Origin: JBEKEX01 sp050013615 | Lineage (GTDB): Bacteria > Chloroflexota > Anaerolineae > Anaerolineales > Anaerolineaceae | DNA: 50,775 nt | Direction: 5' to 3' | NCBI GenBank assembly: GCA_050013615.1 | Contig: JBEKEX010000003.1 | Location: forward strand, 1 to 50,775 | Part shown: one piece after another, positions 33,205-40,859 of the stretch | Numbering within the stretch: position 1 is the first letter of the stretch | How the letters are laid out: every line of letters begins with the position of its first letter | The notes under the pieces: model-generated | Told to the model about the DNA's origin: nothing | What the model saw: the letters and a program-made list of their open reading frames with translations, nothing else | The model's database searches: none | Translations under genes and position numbers: made by a program

Positions 33205-34545
33205 ATGGTTACTCCTTTTACTTCAAAACGTGCGCCCGTTTATAAGGATATACCTGATGACAAATGGAATGACTGGCGCTGGCAGCTTTCCCATCGGCTG
33301 AACTCCCCTGATGAATTCGAGCAGGTCTTCAAACTGACCGATAGCGAGCGCAAGGCGCTTTCGACTCCCAATTTGTTCCGCGTGGACGTCACGCCCTATT
33401 TCGTTTCGCTGATCAATCCGGATGACCCCGAAGACCCTGTGCGGCGGCAGGTCATCCCCACGGCCGATGAGATCACGCCGTTCACCGGTATGATGAAGGA
33501 TTCGCTGGCCGAAGACCACGATTCGCCCGTGCCCGGCCTGGTGCACCGCTACCCCGACCGGGTGTTGATGCTGGTCACCACGCAATGCGCCTCCTATTGC
33601 CGTTACTGCACGCGGGCGCGCATCGTCGGCGACCCGAACCAAACCTTTGCCCGCTCCGATTTCGAGCTGCAGCTCGATTATCTGCGCAAGACGCCGCAGG
33701 TGCGTGACGTGCTGCTCTCGGGCGGCGACCCGCTCACCCTGGCGCCGCGTGTGTTGGAAGAACTGCTGGTCCAACTACGCGAGATTCCTTCCATCGAGAT
33801 CATCCGCATCGGCACGCGTGTGCCGGTCTTCATGCCCATGCGCGTGACGGACGAGCTGTGCGACATGCTGCAGAAATATCACCCGCTGTGGATGAATATC
33901 CATGTCAACCATCCCAACGAGATCACGGCCGAGCTGGCGCAGGCCACCGACAAGCTCACCCGCGCCGGCATCCCGCTGGGCAACCAATCGGTGCTGCTGG
34001 CGGGTGTCAACGACTGCGTCCATATCCAGCGCAAGCTGGTGCAGGATTTAGTGCGCATCCGCGTGCGCCCTTATTATCTCTACCAATGCGACCTGGTGGA
34101 GGGCGCCGGGCACTTCCGCACCCCGGTGGCCAAGGGCATCGAGATCATTGAAGGCCTGCGCGGCCACACATCCGGTTACGCCGTGCCCACCTATTGTGTC
34201 GATGCGCCTGGGGGGGGCGGCAAGATCCCGGTCATGCCCAACTACCAGATCAGCGCTTCGGACCACAAGATCATCCTGCGCAACTACGAAGGCTATGTGA
34301 CCACCTACGAGGAACCGATCATGTACAAGCCGCACGACCCCAAGACCTGCTCCTACTGCCAGAGCAAGCGCATGGAACCCGGCCAGACGGGTGTTACGGG
34401 ACTGCTGGATGGCGAAGCCATGTTCATCAAGCCGGAGAATTTCGAGGCCGAACATGCCCGCGGCGGCGCCATGCACCGCCTGCGCGCGGATAGTAGCAAA
34501 TGGAAACCGCTAGGCATTGGTGGCGGCCATGAGGAAGAAAAATAG
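33205..34545 (+). CDS. kamA: Lysine 2,3-aminomutase
   Basis: 446 residues. Radical-SAM enzyme with CASYCRYC (Cys128, Cys132, Cys135 for the 4Fe-4S cluster), PLP lysine Lys340 in GGGGKIPVMPNY, and the two substrate-binding aspartates Asp296 (QCDLVEG) and Asp333 (VDAPGGG). These lie exactly three residues after the Asp293/Asp330/Lys337 of the clostridial enzyme, as does Cys271. It converts L-lysine to L-beta-lysine, for fermentation, osmolyte synthesis or elongation-factor modification. The full C-terminal part (KTCSYC) separates it from the shorter EpmB. No acetyltransferase for N-acetyl-beta-lysine lies nearby. GAGGTGG precedes the ATG. Confidence 0.92.
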   Translation: MVTPFTSKRAPVYKDIPDDKWNDWRWQLSHRLNSPDEFEQVFKLTDSERKALSTPNLFRVDVTPYFVSLINPDDPEDPVRRQVIPTADEITPFTGMMKDSLAEDHDSPVPGLVHRYPDRVLMLVTTQCASYCRYCTRARIVGDPNQTFARSDFELQLDYLRKTPQVRDVLLSGGDPLTLAPRVLEELLVQLREIPSIEIIRIGTRVPVFMPMRVTDELCDMLQKYHPLWMNIHVNHPNEITAELAQATDKLTRAGIPLGNQSVLLAGVNDCVHIQRKLVQDLVRIRVRPYYLYQCDLVEGAGHFRTPVAKGIEIIEGLRGHTSGYAVPTYCVDAPGGGGKIPVMPNYQISASDHKIILRNYEGYVTTYEEPIMYKPHDPKTCSYCQSKRMEPGQTGVTGLLDGEAMFIKPENFEAEHARGGAMHRLRADSSKWKPLGIGGGHEEEK

Positions 34546-34626
34546 GCCAACAGGAATATAATGTGTTCCGGTAACACTGTTGCCGCAAGGCAGTTGAATC
34601 TTTATTAGTAGAGTTTGGGAGGTACT

Positions 34627-35583
34627 ATGCATTACCGTCGTTTAGGCCGCTCTGGCTTAAAGGTGAGTGAGTTGTCGCTGGGCGCCTGGGTCACCTTTGG
34701 CACCCAGGTCGATGAGAAGACCGCCGCCGATCTGATCCACGCTGCTTATGACCATGGCATTAACTATTTCGACAACGCCGATGCTTATTCCAACGGCGTA
34801 GCCGAGACGATGATGGGCAAAGCGATCAAGGACCTGCCCCGCGAGGCGTTGGTTATTTCCAGCAAGGTGTTTTGGCCGACCATGCCCGGCCCCAACGGGC
34901 GCGGCCTGTCACGCAAGCACCTCACCGAGTCCTTGCATGCCTCGCTCAAACGCCTGGATGTGGATTACGTGGATCTGTATTTCTGCCACCGCTATGACCC
35001 CGATACACCGATCGAAGAAGTGGTGCGCACCATGAACACTTTCATCGAACAGGGCAAGATCCTTTATTGGGGGACATCGGAATGGGAAGCCAGCCAGGTG
35101 GCGCGTGCTCACGGCATTGCCCGCCAATACGGACTGATCCCACCGACTATGGAGCAACCGCAATATAATTTGTTGCATCGCAAGCGTGTGGAAGATCAGG
35201 TCATGCCGCTGGTCAAGGAATTGGGCATGGGGCTGACCACCTGGAGCCCGCTGGCTTCCGGCATTTTGTCCGGTAAATATAACGAAGGCGTTCCGGCAGG
35301 CAGCCGCGCTTCGCTGGAAAGCATGAGTTGGGTGCGCGACCGTCTGACGCCGGAGCTGATCGGCCATGTACGCCAGCTCACCGAGTTAGCCGAGTCGCTG
35401 GGCATCACCACCGGCCAGCTTGCCATTGCCTGGCTGCTGCGGCGCAAGGAAGTGAGCAGTGTGATCACCGGTGCCACACGCATGGAGCAGCTCGACGAGA
35501 ACATGGGCGCGGCCGAAGCAGTCGACAAACTCACCAACGAGGTGCTCGAAAAGATCGATAAAATTATGGATGGGGCTGAATAA
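34627..35583 (+). CDS. Aldo/keto reductase, potassium-channel beta-subunit-like
   Basis: 318 residues. The catalytic tetrad is visible: Asp49 and Tyr54 in FDNADAYSNG, Lys80 in VISSKVFW and His121 in LYFCHRYD. NADPH-binding segments lie near the C-terminus (VITGATRMEQLDENMGA). It reduces carbonyl compounds; the substrate is unknown. It begins MHYRRLGRSGLKVSEL, typical of the AKR6/AKR12-like group. The ATG at 34627 follows GGGAGG; an ATG at 34615 lies at that site and is less likely. It is ended by a strong terminator. Confidence 0.9.
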   Translation: MHYRRLGRSGLKVSELSLGAWVTFGTQVDEKTAADLIHAAYDHGINYFDNADAYSNGVAETMMGKAIKDLPREALVISSKVFWPTMPGPNGRGLSRKHLTESLHASLKRLDVDYVDLYFCHRYDPDTPIEEVVRTMNTFIEQGKILYWGTSEWEASQVARAHGIARQYGLIPPTMEQPQYNLLHRKRVEDQVMPLVKELGMGLTTWSPLASGILSGKYNEGVPAGSRASLESMSWVRDRLTPELIGHVRQLTELAESLGITTGQLAIAWLLRRKEVSSVITGATRMEQLDENMGAAEAVDKLTNEVLEKIDKIMDGAE

Positions 35584-35601
35584 CAGCTCCGTTGGCGCAA
35601 G

Positions 35602-35636
35602 AAAAATCCCAAAGGGCTGAACCTTTGGGATTTTTC
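35602..35636. terminator. Bidirectional terminator between the reductase and SH3 lipoprotein genes
   Basis: AAAAATCCCAAAGG pairs perfectly with CCTTTGGGATTTTT (14 bp, 6-nt loop), with T runs reading in both directions. Confidence 0.9.
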
Positions 35637-35654
35637 TTTATATGATGATCTCAC

Positions 35655-36521
35655 TCACGGTCCGCAGGTGATGTCGTAGGAGATTGCGTTGGAATTGAAG
35701 TTCACAGGCGAGGTTATCAAGGCCTGGATGGTACCGGAAGATGAGCTTGTGAACGAGAATGTATAGCTTTTGCTGAAAGAATCACCGGAAGTGATGTTTC
35801 CGGTATAAGTGGGAGAAGAAAGCCCGGTGCTGGTCTCGAAGTGGAACTGGACACTGGTACTTGTCTCACTAGACACTGAGCCGGTCACGGTGATGGTCTG
35901 TGCAACGGCGCAGGAGCCGTTGTAGCTGGTTTTGTTGGTCGAGATCTTGACGAAAGGCGGTGCGGCCTTGATCGGCAGCGTAGCGACATTGCCTTCTGCC
36001 ACCGTGGTCTGGTTCCAAACCCAGCACGCATTTGTGCTATTGCGCGGGTCCTGGATGTACCACCACCCACCGTTATCATATTTTCCCAGCAAGGGCACCG
36101 AGCCGGCTTTGACCAGCAGGAAGCTGACAGCCTCATAGCCTGGGCCGGGGCCGGAACGGCAGTTGGTATCGATGGTGGAATGGATCATTGGCCCACTGGG
36201 CGTGGCGGTCGCTACCGCTGTAGGAACAGCAGTAGCCGTGGGAGCGGTGGTGGCGGTGGGCAGGCTGGTAGCAGTGGGCTGCGCAACTGTGACAGGATTA
36301 GCGCCATTTTGGGCAACGATGGTCTGCGCTACCGCGGTATCGACGTTTACCGGGTTGCCTCCATTTTGGGCGGCGATGGTTTGGGCAACTGCGGTGTCGA
36401 TGCTCACTGCACTGGTTGCGGGCACCGATGTGGCGGCACCCAACGTTAACAAGTTACACGACAAAGAAACAAAAGCGACAAGGGCCACTAACGGTATGAC
36501 ATAAGATGCTCGGCGTATCAT
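35655..36521 (-). CDS. Lipoprotein with repeats, SH3b domain and beta-sandwich
   Basis: 288 residues. Lipobox VSLSC (Cys22); two 19-residue repeats (41-78); a Thr/Pro/Ala linker; an SH3b-like domain (about 112-170) with NCRSGPGPGYEAVSFL and GGWWYIQDP; then a beta-sandwich-like C-terminus rich in Ser/Thr. The architecture suggests a cell-surface or envelope-binding protein; bacterial SH3b domains often bind peptidoglycan or its peptides. It has its own AAAGGAGG ribosome site and shares a terminator with the convergent reductase gene. Confidence 0.75.
   Translation of the reverse strand: MIRRASYVIPLVALVAFVSLSCNLLTLGAATSVPATSAVSIDTAVAQTIAAQNGGNPVNVDTAVAQTIVAQNGANPVTVAQPTATSLPTATTAPTATAVPTAVATATPSGPMIHSTIDTNCRSGPGPGYEAVSFLLVKAGSVPLLGKYDNGGWWYIQDPRNSTNACWVWNQTTVAEGNVATLPIKAAPPFVKISTNKTSYNGSCAVAQTITVTGSVSSETSTSVQFHFETSTGLSSPTYTGNITSGDSFSKSYTFSFTSSSSGTIQALITSPVNFNSNAISYDITCGP
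36288..36401 (-). repeat. 57-bp tandem repeat (two copies) inside the SH3b lipoprotein gene
   Basis: It encodes two near-identical 19-residue units sharing DTAVAQTI, AQNG and NPV. The unit is a helix-forming segment directly after the membrane anchor. Copy number could vary between strains. Confidence 0.75.
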
Positions 36522-36571
36522 AAATCCTCCTTTCGTCGACTAATATCACAAATTATACCTTATAGCAAATA

Positions 36572-37093
36572 TTACATGCTTTCCGCAATGGTCACCGAGA
36601 CCAGGTGGACGGCAGGCGCATTGACCTTTTGCGGGTCGCGTACCGGGATGGAAAGCAGCACGTCCATGCCCTGCGTCACCTCTCCGAACACACTGTGATG
36701 GTTATCCAGCCAGGGTGTGAGCACGTGGGTGATGAAGAACTGTGAGCCATTGGTGTTCGGTCCGGCGTTCGCCATTGAGAGCACGCCGGGTTTATCGTGC
36801 TTGAGCGCCGGGTGGAACTCATCCTTGAATTGGTAGCCGGGGCCGCCCATACCGGTGCCGGTTGGGTCACCGCCCTGGACCATGAAGTCATTGATGACGC
36901 GGTGGAAAATGGTGCCGTCATAGAATCCCTGCTTTGCCAGGAAGACGAAATTGTTCACCGTGTTGGGGACTTTGTCGGCGTGCAGCTTGATGACGATGTC
37001 ACCTTTGTCGGTCTTCAACGTGGCAGTGTAGCTCTTTTTAGGGTCGATCGCCATCTCGGGCGGTTTATTCCACTGCATTTTTTGGTTTGGCAT
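36572..37093 (-). CDS. Cyclophilin-type peptidyl-prolyl cis-trans isomerase
   Basis: 173 residues, a single cyclophilin domain with FHRVINDFMVQGGDPTGTG (catalytic Arg and binding-pocket residues) and NGSQFFITHV; the usual Trp is seen in TPWLDNHHSVFG. It speeds proline isomerisation during folding. No signal peptide, so cytoplasmic. AAGGAG precedes the ATG. It sits between the esterase and the SH3b lipoprotein genes on the same strand but does not appear functionally linked. Confidence 0.93.
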   Translation of the reverse strand: MPNQKMQWNKPPEMAIDPKKSYTATLKTDKGDIVIKLHADKVPNTVNNFVFLAKQGFYDGTIFHRVINDFMVQGGDPTGTGMGGPGYQFKDEFHPALKHDKPGVLSMANAGPNTNGSQFFITHVLTPWLDNHHSVFGEVTQGMDVLLSIPVRDPQKVNAPAVHLVSVTIAESM

Positions 37094-37155
37094 TTCTATC
37101 TCCTTTTAGTTGGTTATATTATAGGTGAATTGTTGGTGGTGGGAAAAGCAAGATT

Positions 37156-38205
37156 TTACACGCCGAATAAATACTCCAGCCCACGCCAGACGTCGTCGCG
37201 CCAGGCAGGACAATTATGGCCGCCGGCGTACTCGTGGTAACCGTGGGCGTATTGAAGTTTCTCGAGAAAAATATTAAACGAGCGATTCTGTTGGAGTAGA
37301 AAGTCGAACCGGCCCACATCCATCCATATGCTCAGTGGCAATTTATTTTTCCGATGGAACAAGGTCTTTAGCAAAGACTCTGGCTCATCTTCCGGCAAGA
37401 ATGCTCCCGACTGGCTGAGGACATGACCGAAAATGTGCGGCAGGCGCAGCGCCGTATACATGGCCATCAGCCCGCCCATGGAAGCGCCCATCACGCCGTA
37501 GGCGCCGGGATGCCGGGCAACATCGACCAGGTTCAGTTCCTGGCGCGCCACGGGCAGGATCTGCTCGTGCAGAAATGCCAGGGTGGCTTCGCTGCAGTCA
37601 TATTCGACGTTGCGCGCCCTGTCGCCGTTTTGTACCATCGCCAGCGCCACCGGGCGGATGCGCTGCTGTGCGATCAGGTTGTCCGTGATGGTGACCAGGG
37701 CGGCGCGATGGAAATAGTCCCAACCGTCCCAAACGACGAGTAGGGGAACCGGAACCTTTACGGGCGGCTGGTACAGATAGACGGGCCGGGCAGGTGCATC
37801 GTCGAGCAGGAATTGCGGGACAATGGTACGCCGCGTGACCGTCCCATGAGAAATCGCCGGATTGCGCCGGGCAAGGGGTGTTTTGGCACCCTTTGGCATA
37901 TAGAAGAAATTATTGGTGTGCCCGATCCCGTTCGGTGTGCGCCGGCGGCGGTTCAGAGGATCCAGCACGTGGCGGTTGCCATCGATAAAGCTGTACTCGA
38001 TGTAGGCATCATTGGGCAGGTCGAGCGTGTAGCCCCACACTCCGGGCTCCAGTTTGTCCAGCTTGATTCGCTGCCCGGCTTCCCAATCGCTGAAGTCCCC
38101 CATCAGTTCAGGTGCTTTCGCACCCAGCCACAAGAAAGTGACGCGCCGGTCTTCGATCAAGGGGGTGCCTTCCTGGCGGGCGCGGGCGGATAAGTGAGAG
38201 GTCAT
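37156..38205 (-). CDS. Esterase (Fes/enterochelin-esterase-like) with N-terminal carbohydrate-binding-like domain
   Basis: 349 residues. The N-terminal part (about 20-105) resembles a CBM48/E-set domain (VTFLWLGAKAPELMGDFSDW, YIEYSFIDGNRHVLDP). The C-terminal alpha/beta hydrolase of the esterase D/Fes group has the nucleophile Ser242 in GASMGG and the probable catalytic His in AGGHNCPAW near residue 332. Relatives hydrolyse siderophore or carbohydrate esters. No signal peptide is seen. It has its own promoter at 38236-38264. The substrate is not predictable. Confidence 0.85.
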   Translation of the reverse strand: MTSHLSARARQEGTPLIEDRRVTFLWLGAKAPELMGDFSDWEAGQRIKLDKLEPGVWGYTLDLPNDAYIEYSFIDGNRHVLDPLNRRRRTPNGIGHTNNFFYMPKGAKTPLARRNPAISHGTVTRRTIVPQFLLDDAPARPVYLYQPPVKVPVPLLVVWDGWDYFHRAALVTITDNLIAQQRIRPVALAMVQNGDRARNVEYDCSEATLAFLHEQILPVARQELNLVDVARHPGAYGVMGASMGGLMAMYTALRLPHIFGHVLSQSGAFLPEDEPESLLKTLFHRKNKLPLSIWMDVGRFDFLLQQNRSFNIFLEKLQYAHGYHEYAGGHNCPAWRDDVWRGLEYLFGV

Positions 38206-38235
38206 CGAATCATCTCTTCCACATGGAATAGTTTG

Positions 38236-38264
38236 ATTTTAGCCGATTCCAGAAGCGAATACAA
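38236..38264 (-). promoter_or_regulatory. Promoter of the esterase gene
   Basis: On the minus strand TTGTAT (38259-38264), 17-nt spacer, TAAAAT (38236-38241), about 30 nt before the ATG. Confidence 0.55.
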
Positions 38265-38427
38265 TCGAAGTTTTGCGGTGTGCGCCGGTGCAGAGGGGGG
38301 CCGTAGTAGTCAAGGACGTCCCGGGCACCGGCATAGACATCGTTGCCAGCCGGGATATGGGGTGCGCGGAATAGATTCATGACGCTGACAACGCCCTGCA
38401 GGCTGATGCTTTGCAAAGCATATTTTA

Positions 38428-38456
38428 TTGCCTGGGGGACAGATTTAACGTATACT
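38428..38456 (+). promoter_or_regulatory. Promoter of toroid copy 3
   Basis: TTGCCT (38428-38433), 17-nt spacer, TATACT (38451-38456). Transcription would start near 38463, about 6 nt before the ATG, implying a nearly leaderless message. Confidence 0.6.
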
Positions 38457-38468
38457 CTTGGCAAAGCT

Positions 38469-39452
38469 ATGATCCTATCTCCCATCCCCTGGCTGTTGGA
38501 AGAAGATAACCCATCGGCGCGCTATTTCACCCTGGTGAGGCTGCTGGATATGTCCGAAGCAGACCCCCAGGTGCAGTCAGCGAGGGATGCCATCATGGAG
38601 GGCCAACCGGTCAAGCGCATCCTTTCCAGGCAGCAACCCGGCGGCTATTGGTATCAGCCCGAAGCTTATTACATTTCGACCAAGTACAAAGGGACGGTCT
38701 GGTCCTTGCTGTTGCTTGCCGAGTTGGGTGCAGATGCGCGCGACGAGCGCGTCCATAATGCCTGCGAATTTTTACTGACCCATGCCCGTGATCCCCAATC
38801 CGGCGCCTATGCTTATTATGGTGGTAATCACAATAAGGTGATTCCCTGCCTGACCGGTAACTTGCTCTGGTCTTTCATTCGCCTGGGCTATTTAGACGAT
38901 GAACGCATCCGGCAGGGCCTGCAGACCACGGCGGCATTCCAACGCGCCGATGATGGCGGCTCCCGCCCCCCTAAAGAATGGCCGTATACGATTTCGGATA
39001 AGTGCTGGGGACGGCACACGTGCATGATGGGCCCGGTCAAGTTGCTCAAGGCGGCAGCCGAGGTGCCGGCCTCCCAACGCACTCCCGAAGTCAATGCCAT
39101 GGTGGGAATATGTGTTGAATTTTTGCTGGCTCACCATCTCTTCAAGCGCAGCCACGATCTCAACCAGATTGCGAACCCCCGATGGACACAGCTTGGCTTC
39201 CCATTGTTCTGGCAGACCGACGTGATCGAAATGCTGGACATTTTGTTGCGGCTGGGCGTGAGTGACGTACGCATGCAGGAAGCCATCGACCTAGTGCTTT
39301 CCAAACGCGACGAACAGGGTCGTTGGCATCAGGAGAACAGCATGTTCCAGGGGCGCACATTGATCACTTTGGAGAAACCAGATGTACCGAGCAAGTGGGT
39401 CACCCTGCAGGCATTAGGGGTGTTCAAACGCTTGGGAATGGATATTTCTTAA
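38469..39452 (+). CDS. Prenyltransferase/squalene-cyclase-like alpha/alpha-toroid protein, copy 3
   Basis: 327 residues from the ATG at 38469. The open frame reaches back to 38343 but crosses the promoter. Helical hairpins are separated by short Gly/Trp turns (QQPGGYWYQP, DPQSGAYAYYGG, DEQGRWHQE). The C-terminal third matches copy 2 (EAIDLVLSKRDEQGRW, VPSKWVTLQALGVFKRL). No cyclase DxDD or metal motif is seen. This and copies 1 and 2 form a small paralogous family; their role is unknown. Confidence 0.72.
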   Translation: MILSPIPWLLEEDNPSARYFTLVRLLDMSEADPQVQSARDAIMEGQPVKRILSRQQPGGYWYQPEAYYISTKYKGTVWSLLLLAELGADARDERVHNACEFLLTHARDPQSGAYAYYGGNHNKVIPCLTGNLLWSFIRLGYLDDERIRQGLQTTAAFQRADDGGSRPPKEWPYTISDKCWGRHTCMMGPVKLLKAAAEVPASQRTPEVNAMVGICVEFLLAHHLFKRSHDLNQIANPRWTQLGFPLFWQTDVIEMLDILLRLGVSDVRMQEAIDLVLSKRDEQGRWHQENSMFQGRTLITLEKPDVPSKWVTLQALGVFKRLGMDIS

Positions 39453-39457
39453 GCAGG

Positions 39458-39486
39458 TTGTGGTTTGACCCGGATTAAGCTACAAT
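39458..39486 (+). promoter_or_regulatory. Possible promoter of the lipoprotein gene
   Basis: TTGTGG (39458-39463), 17-nt spacer, TACAAT (39481-39486), 40 nt before the ATG. Confidence 0.4.
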
Positions 39487-39526
39487 TTTTATTATCATTT
39501 GATGATATGAACGGAGGTATCTGACC

Positions 39527-40387
39527 ATGTCGACTCGATCCCGCTTGACCCCCATACTTTTGATTGTGGCAGTGCTGATGCTGGTTCAATTAGCTTGCAG
39601 CTTCAGCGTTGACACGGGCGCGAGCACGGCCACGGCCACGGTACCTGCCGCTCCGACAACAGCCCCCACTGCGCTACCTATTGCCACCCAACCGCCGGCC
39701 GCCACCCAGGCACCTGCTGCAGCTACGTGTTCTTCTGCCACGTTCACCCTCGATCCGTCCATTGCCGCGTCCACCAACGGTGTGATCATCCCGCAGCCGA
39801 CCCAAGATCCCAATGGCACTCCATGGGCCATACTGCCCCAATACGTGACGTATTCCTTCAATGGCTATCCTCTACAGGGTACTCTATTGACCCCTCTCAT
39901 CGATATCATCCCGGTGGCCAGTCTCAACACGTTCAATCCACAGCTCGGACAAGAAGCAACTGATCTAAAATCCCTGCTGACCGCCAAACAAGTGGCGGCC
40001 AATGCGAACATTCCTTTCCTGCCGCCCTATGAAGCAGCCCAGGTGTTCCACGCCCAAGTCAGCTTCCTGAACTTCCAAAATGGCAGCGGGGTACGCTTCG
40101 TCACACAATATGACCAGGCCTATATGCCCATCAGCAACCACGAGGTCTTCTATACGTTCCAGGGCTTGACCTCGGACGGCAATTGCTATGTAGCGATCTT
40201 GTTACCGGTCAGCAATCCCAACCTCCAAGCGAATGACACCATTCCCGGCGATTACACCACTTTTAACAACAATTTTCCAACCTATCTCACCTCGATTGTC
40301 AATATGCTCAACAGCCAAGCGGCGAATACCTTTACGCCGCACCTGGATGTGCTTGACCAGTTTGTATCTTCTTTGACGGTGCAATAG
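39527..40387 (+). CDS. Putative secreted lipoprotein
   Basis: 286 residues. Lipobox LVQLAC (Cys24), a long Ala/Thr/Pro linker (about 30-66), then a domain of about 215 residues with no recognised motif (IPFLPPYEAAQVFHAQVSFLNF splits into aromatic strands suggesting beta structure). ACGGAGG precedes the ATG. It ends only 4 nt from the convergent DUF952 gene, with no terminator between. Function unknown. Confidence 0.7.
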   Translation: MSTRSRLTPILLIVAVLMLVQLACSFSVDTGASTATATVPAAPTTAPTALPIATQPPAATQAPAAATCSSATFTLDPSIAASTNGVIIPQPTQDPNGTPWAILPQYVTYSFNGYPLQGTLLTPLIDIIPVASLNTFNPQLGQEATDLKSLLTAKQVAANANIPFLPPYEAAQVFHAQVSFLNFQNGSGVRFVTQYDQAYMPISNHEVFYTFQGLTSDGNCYVAILLPVSNPNLQANDTIPGDYTTFNNNFPTYLTSIVNMLNSQAANTFTPHLDVLDQFVSSLTVQ

Positions 40388-40391
40388 GGTG

Positions 40392-40742
40392 TCAGCCGGG
40401 GAATTTGAAACTCCCATCGGACTGAGGAGAAAAGTCAAAAACCTCTATAACGGCTTCCGTTGCCAAAGGTCCATAGATATGTGGGAACAGTTCGCTGCCA
40501 CCTTCCAGGTTTTCCCAACGTATCTCGGATTGGACTCGCTCCGGGTCGATCTGCAGCAGCACCAGACCCGCTTGGCCGTGGTAGAGGCGATTTGCCGTCT
40601 GGACGACCTGAACCTGAGAGGAGCAGTGAATAAAACCCTGGCTGGCGAGGCTGTCAGCCCGATAGATGCCTTCCTTCTTTGAGGCGTCCCACTCGGTGAG
40701 GTGTGTGATGTGATAAAACCACAATTTTTTAGTAACTGACAT
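40392..40742 (-). CDS. DUF952 family protein
   Basis: 116 residues. The family signature is clear: FYHITHLTEWDASKKEGIY, LASQGFIHCSSQ, ANRLYHGQAGLVLLQID and LFPHIYGPLATEAV. The conserved HCS and PHIYGPL motifs suggest an enzyme-like pocket, but the function of DUF952 is not established. Cytoplasmic. Confidence 0.85.
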   Translation of the reverse strand: MSVTKKLWFYHITHLTEWDASKKEGIYRADSLASQGFIHCSSQVQVVQTANRLYHGQAGLVLLQIDPERVQSEIRWENLEGGSELFPHIYGPLATEAVIEVFDFSPQSDGSFKFPG

Positions 40743-40775
40743 GATATTCCTGTGTTAATTCTGTGGATGAAAATA

Positions 40776-40804
40776 TTGCCTTTCAAGGCTAATTCAGCTA
40801 CAAT
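40776..40804 (+). promoter_or_regulatory. Promoter of the ATP-grasp ligase gene
   Basis: TTGCCT (40776-40781), 17-nt spacer, TACAAT (40799-40804), 55 nt before the ATG. Confidence 0.55.
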
Positions 40805-40859
40805 ACTTAGCTTATGTGGAGTGATTGCGTATCCCAACTAAAATGGTGACAACTACGAG

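Noticed and set aside
33205..34545. EpmB (EF-P lysine aminomutase) identity for the kamA product
   Set aside because: The length, the two substrate aspartates and the full C-terminal cysteine region match free-lysine 2,3-aminomutase.
38210..38485. Minus-strand open frame of 91 codons between the esterase and toroid genes
   Set aside because: It covers the promoters of both flanking genes (38236-38264 and 38428-38456), overlaps the toroid start and shows no recognisable domain.
40388..40391. Frameshift or fusion between the lipoprotein and DUF952 genes
   Set aside because: The two genes are convergent on opposite strands with intact ends; the 4-nt gap is just tight packing.
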